Positions 7,914 to 18,919 of a DNA stretch of 64,000 nt are shown one piece after another. The notes under the pieces are model-generated. The model saw nothing but the letters and a program-made list of their open reading frames with translations, was not told the DNA's origin and searched no databases. Position numbers and translations under genes: made by a program. How positions within the stretch are numbered: position 1 is the stretch's first letter; each line of letters starts with the position of its first letter. This DNA comes from Treponema sp. (lineage in GTDB: Bacteria > Spirochaetota > Spirochaetia > Treponematales > Treponemataceae), in the NCBI GenBank assembly GCA_017548565.1, contig JAFYZU010000005.1, positions 52,567 to 116,566 of the forward strand, in the 5' to 3' direction.

Positions 7914-10900
7914 TTAGAATATATTCCATCTTAAACCGATTGCATACTGGAATACCATACTGTTGATGTTATCACCGGCAACGTCGGTTGGAATAAACCA
8001 TAATGCAAACTCAGAATAGAAGCCCATTACAGAGAATGCAGACCATTTCTTAAAGTTGATTCTAGGGAATTCAACCTGTGCAAGGACAGCCGAAAGCCAC
8101 TGTGGTTTACCTGATGCTGTTTCATTAAATCTTGAGAACTGAGCACCAAGAGTAAAGTTAGCATAGAGCCATTCCCAGTCATGTCCGAAGAAATAACTGA
8201 ACGGTAATGTAGCGATGTTTGCAAGCAGCTTGAAGCCGAATACATTATCACCACCATAACGCATTGGTGATTCTTCTTTATTAAGGAATTCGTTAGCCTT
8301 ATCACGCTGTTCTTTTGTGAACTGACCCCACTGTGCCTGAAGTTTTACGTTATCATCAAAGAATGTAAGACCTGCACCAATATCAAACAAAGTAGCACCC
8401 CAGAAATGGAAGTCAACATAAAGTCCCTGAATGAATGCCGGAACCTCGTATGCAGATTTATCACCTTTACGCAGGCTTATCTGAACAGATTCAAGACTTA
8501 CATCATCACTTGAAAGACCTGAAACATCAAGCTCCTGGTTATAGCGTCCGCCTCGTCCTGGAGAAATCAGACGAACTGACGGTTTTGTATTATCAATCTG
8601 AACAATAGTACGGTCAATTGCAGTATCACCGTTTTCCATTGTTACTCTGACAATCATAAAGTGATAACCCTGTGCAAGATCCTGGTTTTCAACACGATAA
8701 TTCCATCTGCTTCCTTTTGAAAGCTCTTCGAAAGTCTTACCGTTATCAAAGCTTATTTCAATTTTCTGGATTGCCTTTTTAGTTGCATATACCAGTTTTT
8801 CTTCTTTTGATGCTTCCTTAGAATTGATGTAAACCTCTTCTTCTGCAGACGGGAAATATCCTGCGCGACCACGTAAGTATGGACGTTCTACAGCAAAATC
8901 ACCATATGTAAAGTTATCAAGCGTAATCCAAGGACCAACCTTAGTATAATTAATAGTCTGTGCTCTTGAAGGAATATGTCTTCCATTTTCAAGAACTGCT
9001 TCTACACGATAAGTATGTGCACCATCTGTCATATCTGCAGTTTCACGAATAATTTCCTCTCCAGATTCATCATCATATTCTCCGGTTTTCTTTGAGCTCG
9101 GAGGTGTGATTTCAAACTTGAAGTAGCCTGAATCTGTAAGAGATGTTTCTTTAACTGCTTTATTGTCTACATAAAGTACAAGCTTATCAATCTTTGAACC
9201 TGCAGCTGCTTCTGCCTGTCCGTAAATATTGAAGTAACCGTTTTTATGTTCACCGTTCAAAGGATAAAGGATGTCGACAGTTGCGGCTGGCTTATTCTTA
9301 TCAAGGTGGATGTTACGGCTTACATTTGTTCTGTTACCGGCTCTATCTTCTCCCGAAACTTCAACGTTATAGAAACCGTTCGGAAGATCGGTAATATCCA
9401 TCGTTTCACCGATAATCCTGTCTATTTTAAGTCTTCGCACGATAGATGAACTTGTTCTGTCCATGTTACGGATTGTTGCATACATATTTGTAATTTCAAC
9501 GTTATCAAATGCGTAACCTGCAAAGAACAGCTGACCTGTAGAAGTTGAATCATCTAACGGCAATTCAAGTTTAATCTCAGGAGCATCGTTATCTATGTTA
9601 ATCAAGCTCGAGTAAAGACCTGTAATTCCATAGTTATCTGTAATTCTTAAGAATACTACAGATGTACCGCCCGGAATAGCACGTGTATCAAATCTGTACG
9701 ACCATCTTTCTTTTCCGCTTGCTTCATTATAGCTGTTACCGTTATCGAGAGATATTTCTACCTTACCGATACCGTTTTTGTCACTTGCAACACCGGAAAT
9801 TTCTACAACTTCACGAACTGATGTATCAATTCTTGGAAGCTCTACTGAACCCTTAGGCTCTTCAAGAGAAACCCTGAACTTACGTTTAACTTCTTCACCA
9901 CGTACACCGTTTACGTCAACTGCATAAACTGTTACCGAGTGTTCATTATCTGTCATTTCAGAAATAGGAACTTTAATTTCATAGCTTGAACTTAATCCGT
10001 ACTCAGCATTTGAATCTCTTGTTCCATAAGTTTCAGTCTTTGAAACCTGTTTATATTCACCGTTATCGATTCGATAGAATACTGTAGATTCACCATCATC
10101 ATCATATACGACACCTGAAACAGTAAAGTCACGGGTAATAACTTCCATCTCTTCAGGAATATGAATTTCTGCTACAGGAAGATCCGATTTATTGTCTACC
10201 TTAAAATCCCATGAATTGATTGTTTTTGAGTTACCTGCTATATCTGCAAATACGAAAGACATTCTGCTGTCCAGCGGCTGATCCTTTGTACCTACGTGTG
10301 TATAAAGAACATTTCCTGTATCAAGCTTGTTGTTTCTTCCTCCGTAAGTATAAGATGCCCTGTTGAAATATCCTTCATCCTTTACTTCAAATACAATCAG
10401 ATTATCACCGTTTACTATATCGCCGGCAAGTGGAAGAACTACATTAACTTCCGGTGCCTTTGTATCTTTAACAATAGCTGAGCGGTAGTACGAAACATGT
10501 CCGGCATTATCTGTTGCACGATAGTCTACAGTTATAAGACCGTCATCCATCTTTGAAAGATCAATTTCTCTTGAGAATGTAACACCACGTCCCTGAGCTA
10601 TTGAGAATTTAGACCATGTTTCACCCTTATTCAAAGAGTATTCTACACTTCGTACACCAAGTGCATCCTGGGCTGCACCCTGAAGAACAAGTGTATTCCT
10701 TGCCCATGTATTTACCTTTGGTGACTGAGATTCCGGAGCAAGAACCGGACCTTCTGAATCGGCAAGCAGGTTAACGCTCTTAGATTCAAACACACGTCCA
10801 TAAGTATCTGTTGCACGTAATCTTACACCACGGTAATTTCCATCTTTTGTTGCTGTTACAACAATGAGATTTCCGTTCTGTTCAATTTCAAGACCTGACT

Positions 10901-13900
10901 GAGCACCAATCAATTCAGATTTAAATGTACTTGTTATGTTTGCATAGAAATAGAACTTAGAACCGTCTGACATTACATAGTTTGCATCTACTGAATCATA
11001 GAATGTTCCAGAGCCAGGGAATTCGTAAACCTTTAACGAATCGTCCTGTTCTTCCGGAACCGGTCGTACAGTAGCAAACGAACCTGTTAATTCCTTATCA
11101 CCGAATGCAGGAGATTTAATTGTAAGCTTGATATTGTTCATTCGGCTAGGAAGATTAGAAATAGGAATTTCTGCAATCCATCTGTTGGTACCCTCTGCAG
11201 GCTTTGTCATTGACGCACTGCCTGTCTGTCGTTCATCACCACCGAAAGTTTTATCACCTGTAATTTCATAAGAAACCGAGCTGATGTTTGCAACTGTATC
11301 GATATAAGCAACAATCTTATGCTGTGATTTAACTGCCTTATCAAGAACAACTGCCATACCGCTTCTGTACTGTTCTTCATCAATTAAAGCAAAATGATAA
11401 TCAATTGTAGGCTCTTTCAAGGCTGTGAATGAAGAGTTAGTTACTTTTCCGCCTGCAGTACAAGAGAACTGTTTGCTGTTTGCTCCTTCTGTCATTTCTG
11501 AACGAGGATATGTCTGGAATTCCTTATCAATTTCACCCTGATATGTAGCAACAGCATAAACATCTACACCGTCAAACCAGTTTACGAAAGCTTTTCCTGA
11601 ATATACTCCGCCTTTACCGTCTTCAAGAGGTTCTGGTAAAGTATTAAGTAAAACAGCTTTTGCCGCTTTATTTCCGCCTGCACTTTCTGCAATAACTTCA
11701 ATAAGGAACATACCAGGCTGTTCACCGCTTACATCGCATGCAAATCTGAAAGAACCGTCGCTTCCAACCCTTACCTGTTTATATTCATCACTTATTACAG
11801 AAGAAACCTTTTCTACAACATTTGTATTAGGATTTATATCTGCCTGTGCCTTGAAAATTCTGTACGAAACCTTTCCGACACCTGTTTCACAATAAACAGA
11901 TCCGGAAATTGTTACAGGACCGGTTGCCTTTACAGATTTATCTGCAGACTGATTTCTAAGTGTAATTACCGGAAGAACGCTGTCATTCTTGAAAATAATC
12001 GGTTTAGATTCAAGAACCCTTCCGTTTACATCTGTATGAACCCTGATTCTTACCGGAGAAGAGCGTCCGATCTGATTTGTACCGGTCACTACAACCTGAT
12101 TACCAATCAATCGTGCGCGTGCGAACGGTGTAGCAGGAGAAAGCTCAACCGATACTGCATTACCACCGGTTACAAAGGCTGTTACAGGGAACTCAGGATT
12201 ATTCTGAACTTCGAGCATTCCATCAACTTCATGGAAAACACTGTCATTCATTACAAGCTGAAGCTCCTTGCCTTTTACTACAGATGTGTTTGATACATAG
12301 ATAAATCCGTTGAAATCTGTTACACGATCAAGAACATCGATTGCCTTAATGCGGATTGCAACGAGACCTCTTGGAGTACTGTCATTAATTGGACATGAAT
12401 AGGTATAAGATGAAACATCCTTTAAATCGATGTCATTTGCCTTAAGACCGTTCTTGCCCCATGCCATTTCTGTATGAACCTTTTTAATTCCAAGCTGAGA
12501 ATTAACTGTAACTTCAAAGGTTGAACCGCTTTCCGGATGAATTTCCATACCGTTTACAAATTCTTTGTTTCCACCGGAAGCTTTTACAACACCAGTCTGG
12601 AAAACAGGAGCAACACCTTTTGAAACAATCTGAACAGATACCGGATCACTTGTTACTCCGTTTTCATCAACTGCAACAACCGTAATTCTGTGTGTACCGG
12701 CCGAAAGATCTTTTGCCCTGCAAAGCTCATATGCAAATGCACCTTTAGATTCTTTTTCAACTACTTCACCACCGTCGAGCTGGAATCTTATAGTCTGAAC
12801 GCTGTCATCATCAACTGCAATACCTCGTGCAAATACACCGACATCTTCACCCGCAAACACCTGATTCGGAACAGGATCTGAAAGTGTTACGACCGGTTTG
12901 TCTTTTTCGCTGTCAAGATTTATATTGCGTGATTCAGTAACAACGTTGCCAGCCTTATCTGTTGCTTCAATAGTAAATTTACGTGATTTTTCATTAGATC
13001 TTGTTAAATCAACTGTTACAGCCCAGTAAGGGTTACCGGGAATAAGTTCAAATTCACCCTTCTGATCTCCAAAGCTCCATACAAGCTTTTCTATACCGAT
13101 TTTATCCTTTGCATAACCGGCAATTGTAAATTTACCGTTTGATTTTTCGTTTTCTGCAGGATAAATGATTTTTACGTCAGGTTTAGTATTATCTATAAAA
13201 TAAAGGAATGAATAGTAACCTATAGAACCGGATTCATCTCTTGCCTTAAACCAGAGTACGGCAGGACCATCATCGAATTTTTTTGTATCAACTGTTAAAG
13301 AAAATTCAACAACCTCATTCTTAGGTCTTGTTTTTGGAATTTTTGCACTCTTGGAATTTTCGATTTTAACAGGTGCAAAAGCCTTTCCGTTATTTACAGA
13401 ATACCAGAGCTCTTTAATACCATTTCCGTCATTTACAATACCGGTAAATTTTACATTACCAGATACAAGCTGACCCATACCAAGATTCTGAACCTTAGTT
13501 ACAGGCTGCTTACGGTCGAGCTGCCACTGCAAAACAAGAGGACGGCTTTCAAGTCCGTTTATATCATATCCTATTACCTTAATTGTATGAGGACCTTCTT
13601 CAAGATTTGTCGTATCAAGATAATATGACCAGAACTCTTTTCCTTTGGCAACTTCTGTATGCTCAATGCTGTCACCTGCAGAGTTAACTTTACCTTCATC
13701 AAGGATAAGCTCTACGCGTTCAACTGCATCATCATCAACACAAGTTCCAACAATGTTCAGGTTACCTACAATACGCATGTCTGCATAAGGGTTTGTAATA
13801 CCGACAATAGGCCGGTCTGATTCAGGATCAACCCAGATATTGTAAGGACCTTCAACAGTCTGGTTACCGCCTAAGTCTTTAGCAGTAATCATAATGTTAT

Positions 13901-14066
13901 ATTTTACTGCTTTTTTCTTAGTCTTGCTTTCAAGATCAAATTTTTCCTGCCAGCTGTTAAGATTCTGAACTTCGAGTTCTTCTACATCACCTTTACCATG
14001 GGTAAAAGCTGAAGCCATCACAAAGAGTGACACCAAAAGAAGCCATAGGCCTTTCTTACTTTTCAT
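7914..14066 (-). CDS. Giant Ig-like repeat surface protein, 2050 aa
   Basis: A signal peptide (residues about 8-24, ending FTHGKGD) is followed by about 1800 residues of beta-sandwich repeats. The units carry the recurring pattern 'G-x-D-D-x-G-h-x-x-V-x-h-S-h-D-x-G', for example SGVASDKNGIGKVEISLDNG and LQGAAQDALGVRSVEYSLNK. This is typical of bacterial Ig-like domains of the OmpL47/Big type found in spirochaete surface proteins. The last 220 residues differ: aromatic-rich alternating strands (VDFHFWGATLFDIGAGLTFF) ending in WNIF, as expected of an outer-membrane beta-barrel anchor. It probably forms a long adhesin or scaffold at the cell surface. ATG is preceded by AAGGAG. It heads a cluster running through mnmE. 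Confidence 0.85.
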   Translation of the reverse strand: MKSKKGLWLLLVSLFVMASAFTHGKGDVEELEVQNLNSWQEKFDLESKTKKKAVKYNIMITAKDLGGNQTVEGPYNIWVDPESDRPIVGITNPYADMRIVGNLNIVGTCVDDDAVERVELILDEGKVNSAGDSIEHTEVAKGKEFWSYYLDTTNLEEGPHTIKVIGYDINGLESRPLVLQWQLDRKQPVTKVQNLGMGQLVSGNVKFTGIVNDGNGIKELWYSVNNGKAFAPVKIENSKSAKIPKTRPKNEVVEFSLTVDTKKFDDGPAVLWFKARDESGSIGYYSFLYFIDNTKPDVKIIYPAENEKSNGKFTIAGYAKDKIGIEKLVWSFGDQKGEFELIPGNPYWAVTVDLTRSNEKSRKFTIEATDKAGNVVTESRNINLDSEKDKPVVTLSDPVPNQVFAGEDVGVFARGIAVDDDSVQTIRFQLDGGEVVEKESKGAFAYELCRAKDLSAGTHRITVVAVDENGVTSDPVSVQIVSKGVAPVFQTGVVKASGGNKEFVNGMEIHPESGSTFEVTVNSQLGIKKVHTEMAWGKNGLKANDIDLKDVSSYTYSCPINDSTPRGLVAIRIKAIDVLDRVTDFNGFIYVSNTSVVKGKELQLVMNDSVFHEVDGMLEVQNNPEFPVTAFVTGGNAVSVELSPATPFARARLIGNQVVVTGTNQIGRSSPVRIRVHTDVNGRVLESKPIIFKNDSVLPVITLRNQSADKSVKATGPVTISGSVYCETGVGKVSYRIFKAQADINPNTNVVEKVSSVISDEYKQVRVGSDGSFRFACDVSGEQPGMFLIEVIAESAGGNKAAKAVLLNTLPEPLEDGKGGVYSGKAFVNWFDGVDVYAVATYQGEIDKEFQTYPRSEMTEGANSKQFSCTAGGKVTNSSFTALKEPTIDYHFALIDEEQYRSGMAVVLDKAVKSQHKIVAYIDTVANISSVSYEITGDKTFGGDERQTGSASMTKPAEGTNRWIAEIPISNLPSRMNNIKLTIKSPAFGDKELTGSFATVRPVPEEQDDSLKVYEFPGSGTFYDSVDANYVMSDGSKFYFYANITSTFKSELIGAQSGLEIEQNGNLIVVTATKDGNYRGVRLRATDTYGRVFESKSVNLLADSEGPVLAPESQSPKVNTWARNTLVLQGAAQDALGVRSVEYSLNKGETWSKFSIAQGRGVTFSREIDLSKMDDGLITVDYRATDNAGHVSYYRSAIVKDTKAPEVNVVLPLAGDIVNGDNLIVFEVKDEGYFNRASYTYGGRNNKLDTGNVLYTHVGTKDQPLDSRMSFVFADIAGNSKTINSWDFKVDNKSDLPVAEIHIPEEMEVITRDFTVSGVVYDDDGESTVFYRIDNGEYKQVSKTETYGTRDSNAEYGLSSSYEIKVPISEMTDNEHSVTVYAVDVNGVRGEEVKRKFRVSLEEPKGSVELPRIDTSVREVVEISGVASDKNGIGKVEISLDNGNSYNEASGKERWSYRFDTRAIPGGTSVVFLRITDNYGITGLYSSLINIDNDAPEIKLELPLDDSTSTGQLFFAGYAFDNVEITNMYATIRNMDRTSSSIVRRLKIDRIIGETMDITDLPNGFYNVEVSGEDRAGNRTNVSRNIHLDKNKPAATVDILYPLNGEHKNGYFNIYGQAEAAAGSKIDKLVLYVDNKAVKETSLTDSGYFKFEITPPSSKKTGEYDDESGEEIIRETADMTDGAHTYRVEAVLENGRHIPSRAQTINYTKVGPWITLDNFTYGDFAVERPYLRGRAGYFPSAEEEVYINSKEASKEEKLVYATKKAIQKIEISFDNGKTFEELSKGSRWNYRVENQDLAQGYHFMIVRVTMENGDTAIDRTIVQIDNTKPSVRLISPGRGGRYNQELDVSGLSSDDVSLESVQISLRKGDKSAYEVPAFIQGLYVDFHFWGATLFDIGAGLTFFDDNVKLQAQWGQFTKEQRDKANEFLNKEESPMRYGGDNVFGFKLLANIATLPFSYFFGHDWEWLYANFTLGAQFSRFNETASGKPQWLSAVLAQVEFPRINFKKWSAFSVMGFYSEFALWFIPTDVAGDNINSMVFQYAIGLRWNIF

Positions 14067-14303
14067 GTTCCGATACTCCTTTTATAGATAACTTAATTAT
14101 TCGAAATTTTAAATAAGTTATACCTATTCAGTATATTATCGGCACACTAACGAAATTTAGCCACTTTAAAAATTAATTTAAAATAATGACATTTTATTCA
14201 TAGCATACCATATACTATTTTACACGAGGATTACAAGAAAAGCAAAAAATTTCGGTCTATAGCTTCAAAATTCAGTGTTCTTATACAGAAATTCACTGTT
14301 TTT
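14067..14303. other. Intergenic region upstream of the giant surface protein
   Basis: 237 bp of AT-rich DNA between two minus-strand genes. It must hold the promoter of the giant protein gene and the end of the upstream transcript. A short stem CAGTG/CACTG at about 14270-14300 followed by AATTTT on the minus strand is a weak terminator candidate. Several TATA-like hexamers are present, but no -35/-10 pair at proper spacing was convincing. No ORF or RNA gene was seen. Confidence 0.4.
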
Positions 14304-17219
14304 TTACATATTCAAATTAAATCCCAGGGCAAAAAACGTTGTTTTGTCTGTTTCAGATGAATACTTCTTAAGAATTGTAATAACAAGCGAATTCTTCAGC
14401 TGAGAATTTGCAAGGGCACCGGCATTTATTACAAAATCCAGATAGAAATTCAATCCATAGTAAAAATCAAACGGAGATGTTTTTATCTGTTCTAAAAGCT
14501 TTGCAGGATTCTTAATCTTAAACATTTCTGCATTGTATTCATCGGAAAAATTCTGTCCTATAAACGCATCTGCCGAAATATAAAATCCGTTCATAAACAG
14601 CCATCTTCCGCCCTTCTGAACCTGCTGACCATATAAAACAAGCTCTGCTCTTGCTGAATTAATATATGAATCTCTCTGATATTGATTTATCAAATAATCA
14701 GTGCTTTCATTTTCCTCAGGTACATCCGCTTTATTATACAAGATATTAGTTTTATAACACTGGCCGTTCAATAAATCTGCAGAAAGAATCAGCGGGAAAT
14801 TATATATTGCGCCGTTTTTACAATCTATCGGTAAAAGACAAGGGATGTAACCTCTTACCGACAAACCTGCTTCTAACTGTTGCTGTGGTTCAGAAGATAC
14901 AATGCTTCCTCCCTCAACCTTTCCATAACTATACGTACTGATTAAATCAATTGTAATACCTGCTTTATCAAACAGATTCTGTCCTGTTTTTCTGACATTC
15001 GAATATTCAGCAACAAGTGAATCTCCTAAAAAACTAATTTTATAAGGATCACCACCCGAAAGAAGATTCGCCAATTGACCTAAAAGTCCGCCTCCCATCT
15101 CTCCATAAAAACCACCGAAAGAATTCCCGAAAGAAAACCTGCTGTAATTATTCAAAAAGATATTTGAAAAGACATTTATGGTACCGCTTACATTTATAAA
15201 ACCTCTGAGTCCGAATTCCATGTTCCCAACTGCATCAAAAACAAATGTTTCATCAGGAGTTTTATTCTGATATTCAAGCATTAAAGCTGAATCAAGTGAA
15301 AAAGCAACATCTGTTCCTAAAGATAAACACAAGCTCTCTGTGTCCATAGGATTTCCGGTATAATACGTCACACCAAAAATGTATGGAACAATTCCATAAG
15401 GAGGATTATATACAGAAAAAGGAAGCATAAATCCCTTACCGAAATATGCAAATGGATTATATTTATGAATGTCATTTTCATCTTCCGAAAGCGTAAATTC
15501 CTTTTTTTCTTCAAGCACTGTTTCATCCGCTTTCTTAAATGACGACTGTTCATAAAGCAAAGCATCATCCGTTAAAGCACATATATAGTTTTCTCTATAT
15601 CTCTGCGAAATATAATAAATTTTATCTGCAGAAACAGGATAATAAATACCACCGTCCAGATCCTTTGTAAACAACTGAACGCTGTTTTTTCCGCCGTTGA
15701 TTGAAAGTTTACCGATACGCGGGAAGGTTCCTTTTTTAGTCCATGTAAAAAGAAGACCGTTTTTATCCCTCGATAAATAGCGGATGTTCATCCCCTGTTC
15801 AACTTTAAGCTTCTGTTTTTCCTTTGTTAAATCTGAAACATTCCTTACGCAGATATAATAATCCATTCCTTCGCGCTGAATGAATGCAAAATCACCATTG
15901 TCCATATCTACGTAATCTGAAGCAGAAACCTCCATCGGAAGAATTATTTCTGCATCATTTTCAAACTTCTTTTTTCCCTGATTAAACACAAAGGTTTTGA
16001 TTTTATACAAAGCGTTTTCATAACCTGTTGTAACAAGATAAAGCGAACCGTTATTGTTTACAATTGATGCCTCTGAGAATCCATGCTCCTTTACAAAATA
16101 CTTTTTCCTTGTCTGAACATCGTACACCATCACCTTTTGATGAGGGTATTTTACACCGTATTCAATAAAAGTCACGGCAAGATAACGTCCATCTGAAGAA
16201 AAAGAAAGCTTCTGTACTCCCATCAAATTAAACAGTTTCTTTGCCTTGAATTTTGAATCATCCGGATTTTCCCTTGAAGCATAATAAACCGATCCGGAAT
16301 CTGCCCAGGCAATTGCATTCTCACAACCGGTAAGAGCCGTATAAAGCCTTCGAAGATTTTCTTTCGTAAGATTCTGCACGTACGAAGGATTTATTTCAAT
16401 CTGCGGGAGCTCAATGGATTCTGTAAAATTAAACCAGGCAGTATCAAACGGAAGCTCATAAACCTTTTCAAATGCCTTTCTGGCAGAAGGTGCCTCCATA
16501 TTAACAATTTTATACCACCACTGTGAATATTTTTCGCGTCCGTATTCATTTATAAGAAACTGACTGAATGCACCATTGAAATAATAAAAATCACCGGATG
16601 GACTGATTTCTGACGCACCTTTAACGTCTTCGAAGGATGGAAACTGTTTTTCAAGCTTTGCCTGCTTTATTACATGCCAGAAAAACTCATCGTTCAGGCG
16701 GCCTTCACCATTCCTGCTTTCATCGCTGACCGTAGCGCCTTCCGCAATTCCCGAAGACACCATCCATACCGCAGGATTCGCAACATCACCGAAAACTTTT
16801 TTTGCACCTCTCCAGAAATCATTGTTATAATTCATTGATACTGCATGAGTAATTTCATGCCGAAGCGTAGATACAATCGTTTCTGAAAAAACCTTGAGAC
16901 TTGCGGGTGCTGCCGTATCATATAAAACAATATGATTATACGGTGCAAACGTAAAATAGGCATTAAACTGTTCACAATCCTGAACGACAACAACCGGCAT
17001 GCGGAAATATGGCTTTTCAATTCCAAACTGCCTGTTTACATCTTCAAAAATATCATCAAGATTATCTTTTAAAATCTGAACAGTCCGTTCACTTCCATCC
17101 CGATAAATGATATCGAACCATTGTGTCTTTAATACTTTTGTCTGCTTTCCCTTTACATTGCCTGCATAAAGCGACAAAGCCATCAGAGTGATTACGATAA
17201 TTGAGAAAATTTTTTTCAT
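14304..17219 (-). CDS. Outer-membrane gluzincin-type metallopeptidase with propeller and barrel
   Basis: 971 residues. A signal peptide (cleavage near LYAG) leads into a peptidase-MA-like zinc protease domain with H121-E122-I-T-H125 (HExxH) and a downstream glutamate in GIAEG (E160), the expected third zinc ligand. Residues of about 280-560 form a beta-propeller of WD40/TolB type (SFSSDGRYLAVTF, FAWDSGSVYYAS-like blades). The remainder is glycine- and aromatic-rich with amphipathic strands and ends FFALGFNLNM, which fits an outer-membrane beta-barrel. It is probably a surface or outer-membrane-bound protease. ATG is preceded by AAGGAG. It lies just downstream of an ABC exporter, with a 22-nt gap. 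Confidence 0.8.
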   Translation of the reverse strand: MKKIFSIIVITLMALSLYAGNVKGKQTKVLKTQWFDIIYRDGSERTVQILKDNLDDIFEDVNRQFGIEKPYFRMPVVVVQDCEQFNAYFTFAPYNHIVLYDTAAPASLKVFSETIVSTLRHEITHAVSMNYNNDFWRGAKKVFGDVANPAVWMVSSGIAEGATVSDESRNGEGRLNDEFFWHVIKQAKLEKQFPSFEDVKGASEISPSGDFYYFNGAFSQFLINEYGREKYSQWWYKIVNMEAPSARKAFEKVYELPFDTAWFNFTESIELPQIEINPSYVQNLTKENLRRLYTALTGCENAIAWADSGSVYYASRENPDDSKFKAKKLFNLMGVQKLSFSSDGRYLAVTFIEYGVKYPHQKVMVYDVQTRKKYFVKEHGFSEASIVNNNGSLYLVTTGYENALYKIKTFVFNQGKKKFENDAEIILPMEVSASDYVDMDNGDFAFIQREGMDYYICVRNVSDLTKEKQKLKVEQGMNIRYLSRDKNGLLFTWTKKGTFPRIGKLSINGGKNSVQLFTKDLDGGIYYPVSADKIYYISQRYRENYICALTDDALLYEQSSFKKADETVLEEKKEFTLSEDENDIHKYNPFAYFGKGFMLPFSVYNPPYGIVPYIFGVTYYTGNPMDTESLCLSLGTDVAFSLDSALMLEYQNKTPDETFVFDAVGNMEFGLRGFINVSGTINVFSNIFLNNYSRFSFGNSFGGFYGEMGGGLLGQLANLLSGGDPYKISFLGDSLVAEYSNVRKTGQNLFDKAGITIDLISTYSYGKVEGGSIVSSEPQQQLEAGLSVRGYIPCLLPIDCKNGAIYNFPLILSADLLNGQCYKTNILYNKADVPEENESTDYLINQYQRDSYINSARAELVLYGQQVQKGGRWLFMNGFYISADAFIGQNFSDEYNAEMFKIKNPAKLLEQIKTSPFDFYYGLNFYLDFVINAGALANSQLKNSLVITILKKYSSETDKTTFFALGFNLNM

Positions 17220-17241
17220 AATAAACTCTCCTTTTTTTTGT

Positions 17242-18918
17242 TTAAATTTCTAAATATCTTTTATCTGCATATTTATAGAGCAGTCTGTCAACAAACATGC
17301 TGATTATTAACAAAGCAACCCCTGTAAACAGCAGGATATTCACATTTTGTTTAACTACAAAGACGAACAGTAAAGCCATAAGAGCAATAAATCCCATGCC
17401 TATCAGAATAGAAAACAAAACATTAAGGTTCTGCTTAAAGGCGGCAACAGGATTCTCCCATTCCATCTTCGGATTTGCAAGATCAAGCATAATATCAACA
17501 TCACAGATAATCTTGGCAGACGGATACGAAACAATAAACGAAATCGCTATGATTTTACTCAAAACAAGTCCGTTTACCGGAAGCGGTATGCACAAACAAA
17601 GAACAGCATATATTATTGAAAGAATAACAAAAACAAAATAATAATATACCATCGAATGACTGATCTTTGCCCTCAGGATATCTGACATTCTCAACGGCAT
17701 TACCTTTAAATTCGAAAACCCTTTGCCCTCACGTGAAAAAGATGTTCCCGCAACATTCGTCATGCCGGCCATAAGAATGCTTATTCCTGCAATAACTGCA
17801 ATACTGTAAATAATGAACAAGCCATAATTATTACCGATAAATTCATACAAAACATCTTTTACGGCACCGGCAAGCATCTGCATTTTACCTTTAGCCAGAA
17901 TTACCGCTAAGGATGGAACTACCATAAGGAATGGAAGAAGTATGATAATCATCGGTCCATTAACGAAAAATGCCGGTTCACAAAATACATTTTTTATATC
18001 CCTGAAAAGAAGCGCCGTTTTAACTGAATGCTGTTTTGTATCGTTTTTAATCAGTTCGGATGCTTTTTCACTAGAAATTTTCTTTGACTTTTCATCTGTG
18101 AATCCATTCAAAGTTTTTACATATCCTGGTGCAAAAGCCGGAATCATCCCTGTAATAACTGCCGCATCAATTGCCAGAAGCAGAAGAATCGGTCCTGGCT
18201 TACCACTTAACGCTTCTGCAAAAAATGAAAGCCATAAGAACTTATCTGCTGAAGAAGATATTTTTTGTGTATATGCCGTCGTATATAAAGAAACATTGCT
18301 TGATATAAATCCATATCCCCATGCAAAAAAAATTACAAAGACAGTTGATATTCCTACAAGGAGTGACCTCTTTCTCAAAACAGGAAAAGCCAGAAGAATA
18401 AGAATAAGTACAAAATAAAGTACCCCTGAAATTACAATACCGATTGTAAGGCCTGTTACAAGCATTCCTATGTAAACAAGAGGATTCCACATAATATGCT
18501 GATTAACGCCATAAACTATTCCGGCGATTATACACATAATAAGTGATATGAAACCGTCCGTAACAATCGAAACTGCAAACTTTGCACCAAAAAGATGAAC
18601 CGGTTTTAAAGGCATTGCAAGAAACTGTTCTTCACTTTTTCCTGTACAATAATTGGAAATTACGGTAAGCATTCCGAAGAAAAAATTTATAAGACTTATC
18701 GTGAGTACTGCAACAACAGGCATCATCTGTGGATTACCGGAAATCTCAAGTGTTTTATAAACATTATACATTGAAAAACCAAACATTCCTGTAAAAACAA
18801 CAACACAATAGATAATGGCAAAAATAATCAGGATGTTTTTTGCAAGATTTTTCTTATCCTTCTTGATAGATAAAGAAAACATGTTCGAAAATAATATCTT
18901 AAAAAGCGAAAAAATCAT
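17242..18918 (-). CDS. ABC exporter permease subunit
   Basis: A 558-residue integral membrane protein with about a dozen hydrophobic helices (ILIIFAIIYCVVVFTGMFGF, VYIGMLVTGLTIGIVISGVL, and others). It pairs with the ATPase directly upstream. The layout resembles large two-gene ABC-2 type exporter permeases of Gram-positives and spirochaetes; the substrate is unknown. The start is placed at the ATG at 18918 (MIFSLFKI), which has GGAG about 7 nt upstream and begins 1 nt after the ATPase stop. An in-frame TTG 15 nt further upstream would overlap the ATPase gene and is less likely. Confidence 0.87.
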   Translation of the reverse strand: MIFSLFKILFSNMFSLSIKKDKKNLAKNILIIFAIIYCVVVFTGMFGFSMYNVYKTLEISGNPQMMPVVAVLTISLINFFFGMLTVISNYCTGKSEEQFLAMPLKPVHLFGAKFAVSIVTDGFISLIMCIIAGIVYGVNQHIMWNPLVYIGMLVTGLTIGIVISGVLYFVLILILLAFPVLRKRSLLVGISTVFVIFFAWGYGFISSNVSLYTTAYTQKISSSADKFLWLSFFAEALSGKPGPILLLLAIDAAVITGMIPAFAPGYVKTLNGFTDEKSKKISSEKASELIKNDTKQHSVKTALLFRDIKNVFCEPAFFVNGPMIIILLPFLMVVPSLAVILAKGKMQMLAGAVKDVLYEFIGNNYGLFIIYSIAVIAGISILMAGMTNVAGTSFSREGKGFSNLKVMPLRMSDILRAKISHSMVYYYFVFVILSIIYAVLCLCIPLPVNGLVLSKIIAISFIVSYPSAKIICDVDIMLDLANPKMEWENPVAAFKQNLNVLFSILIGMGFIALMALLFVFVVKQNVNILLFTGVALLIISMFVDRLLYKYADKRYLEI

Positions 18919-18919
18919 C

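Noticed and set aside
14067..14303. Small RNA or ORF in the 237-bp gap
   Set aside because: No ORF with a ribosome-binding site and no strong terminator-ended hairpin were seen.
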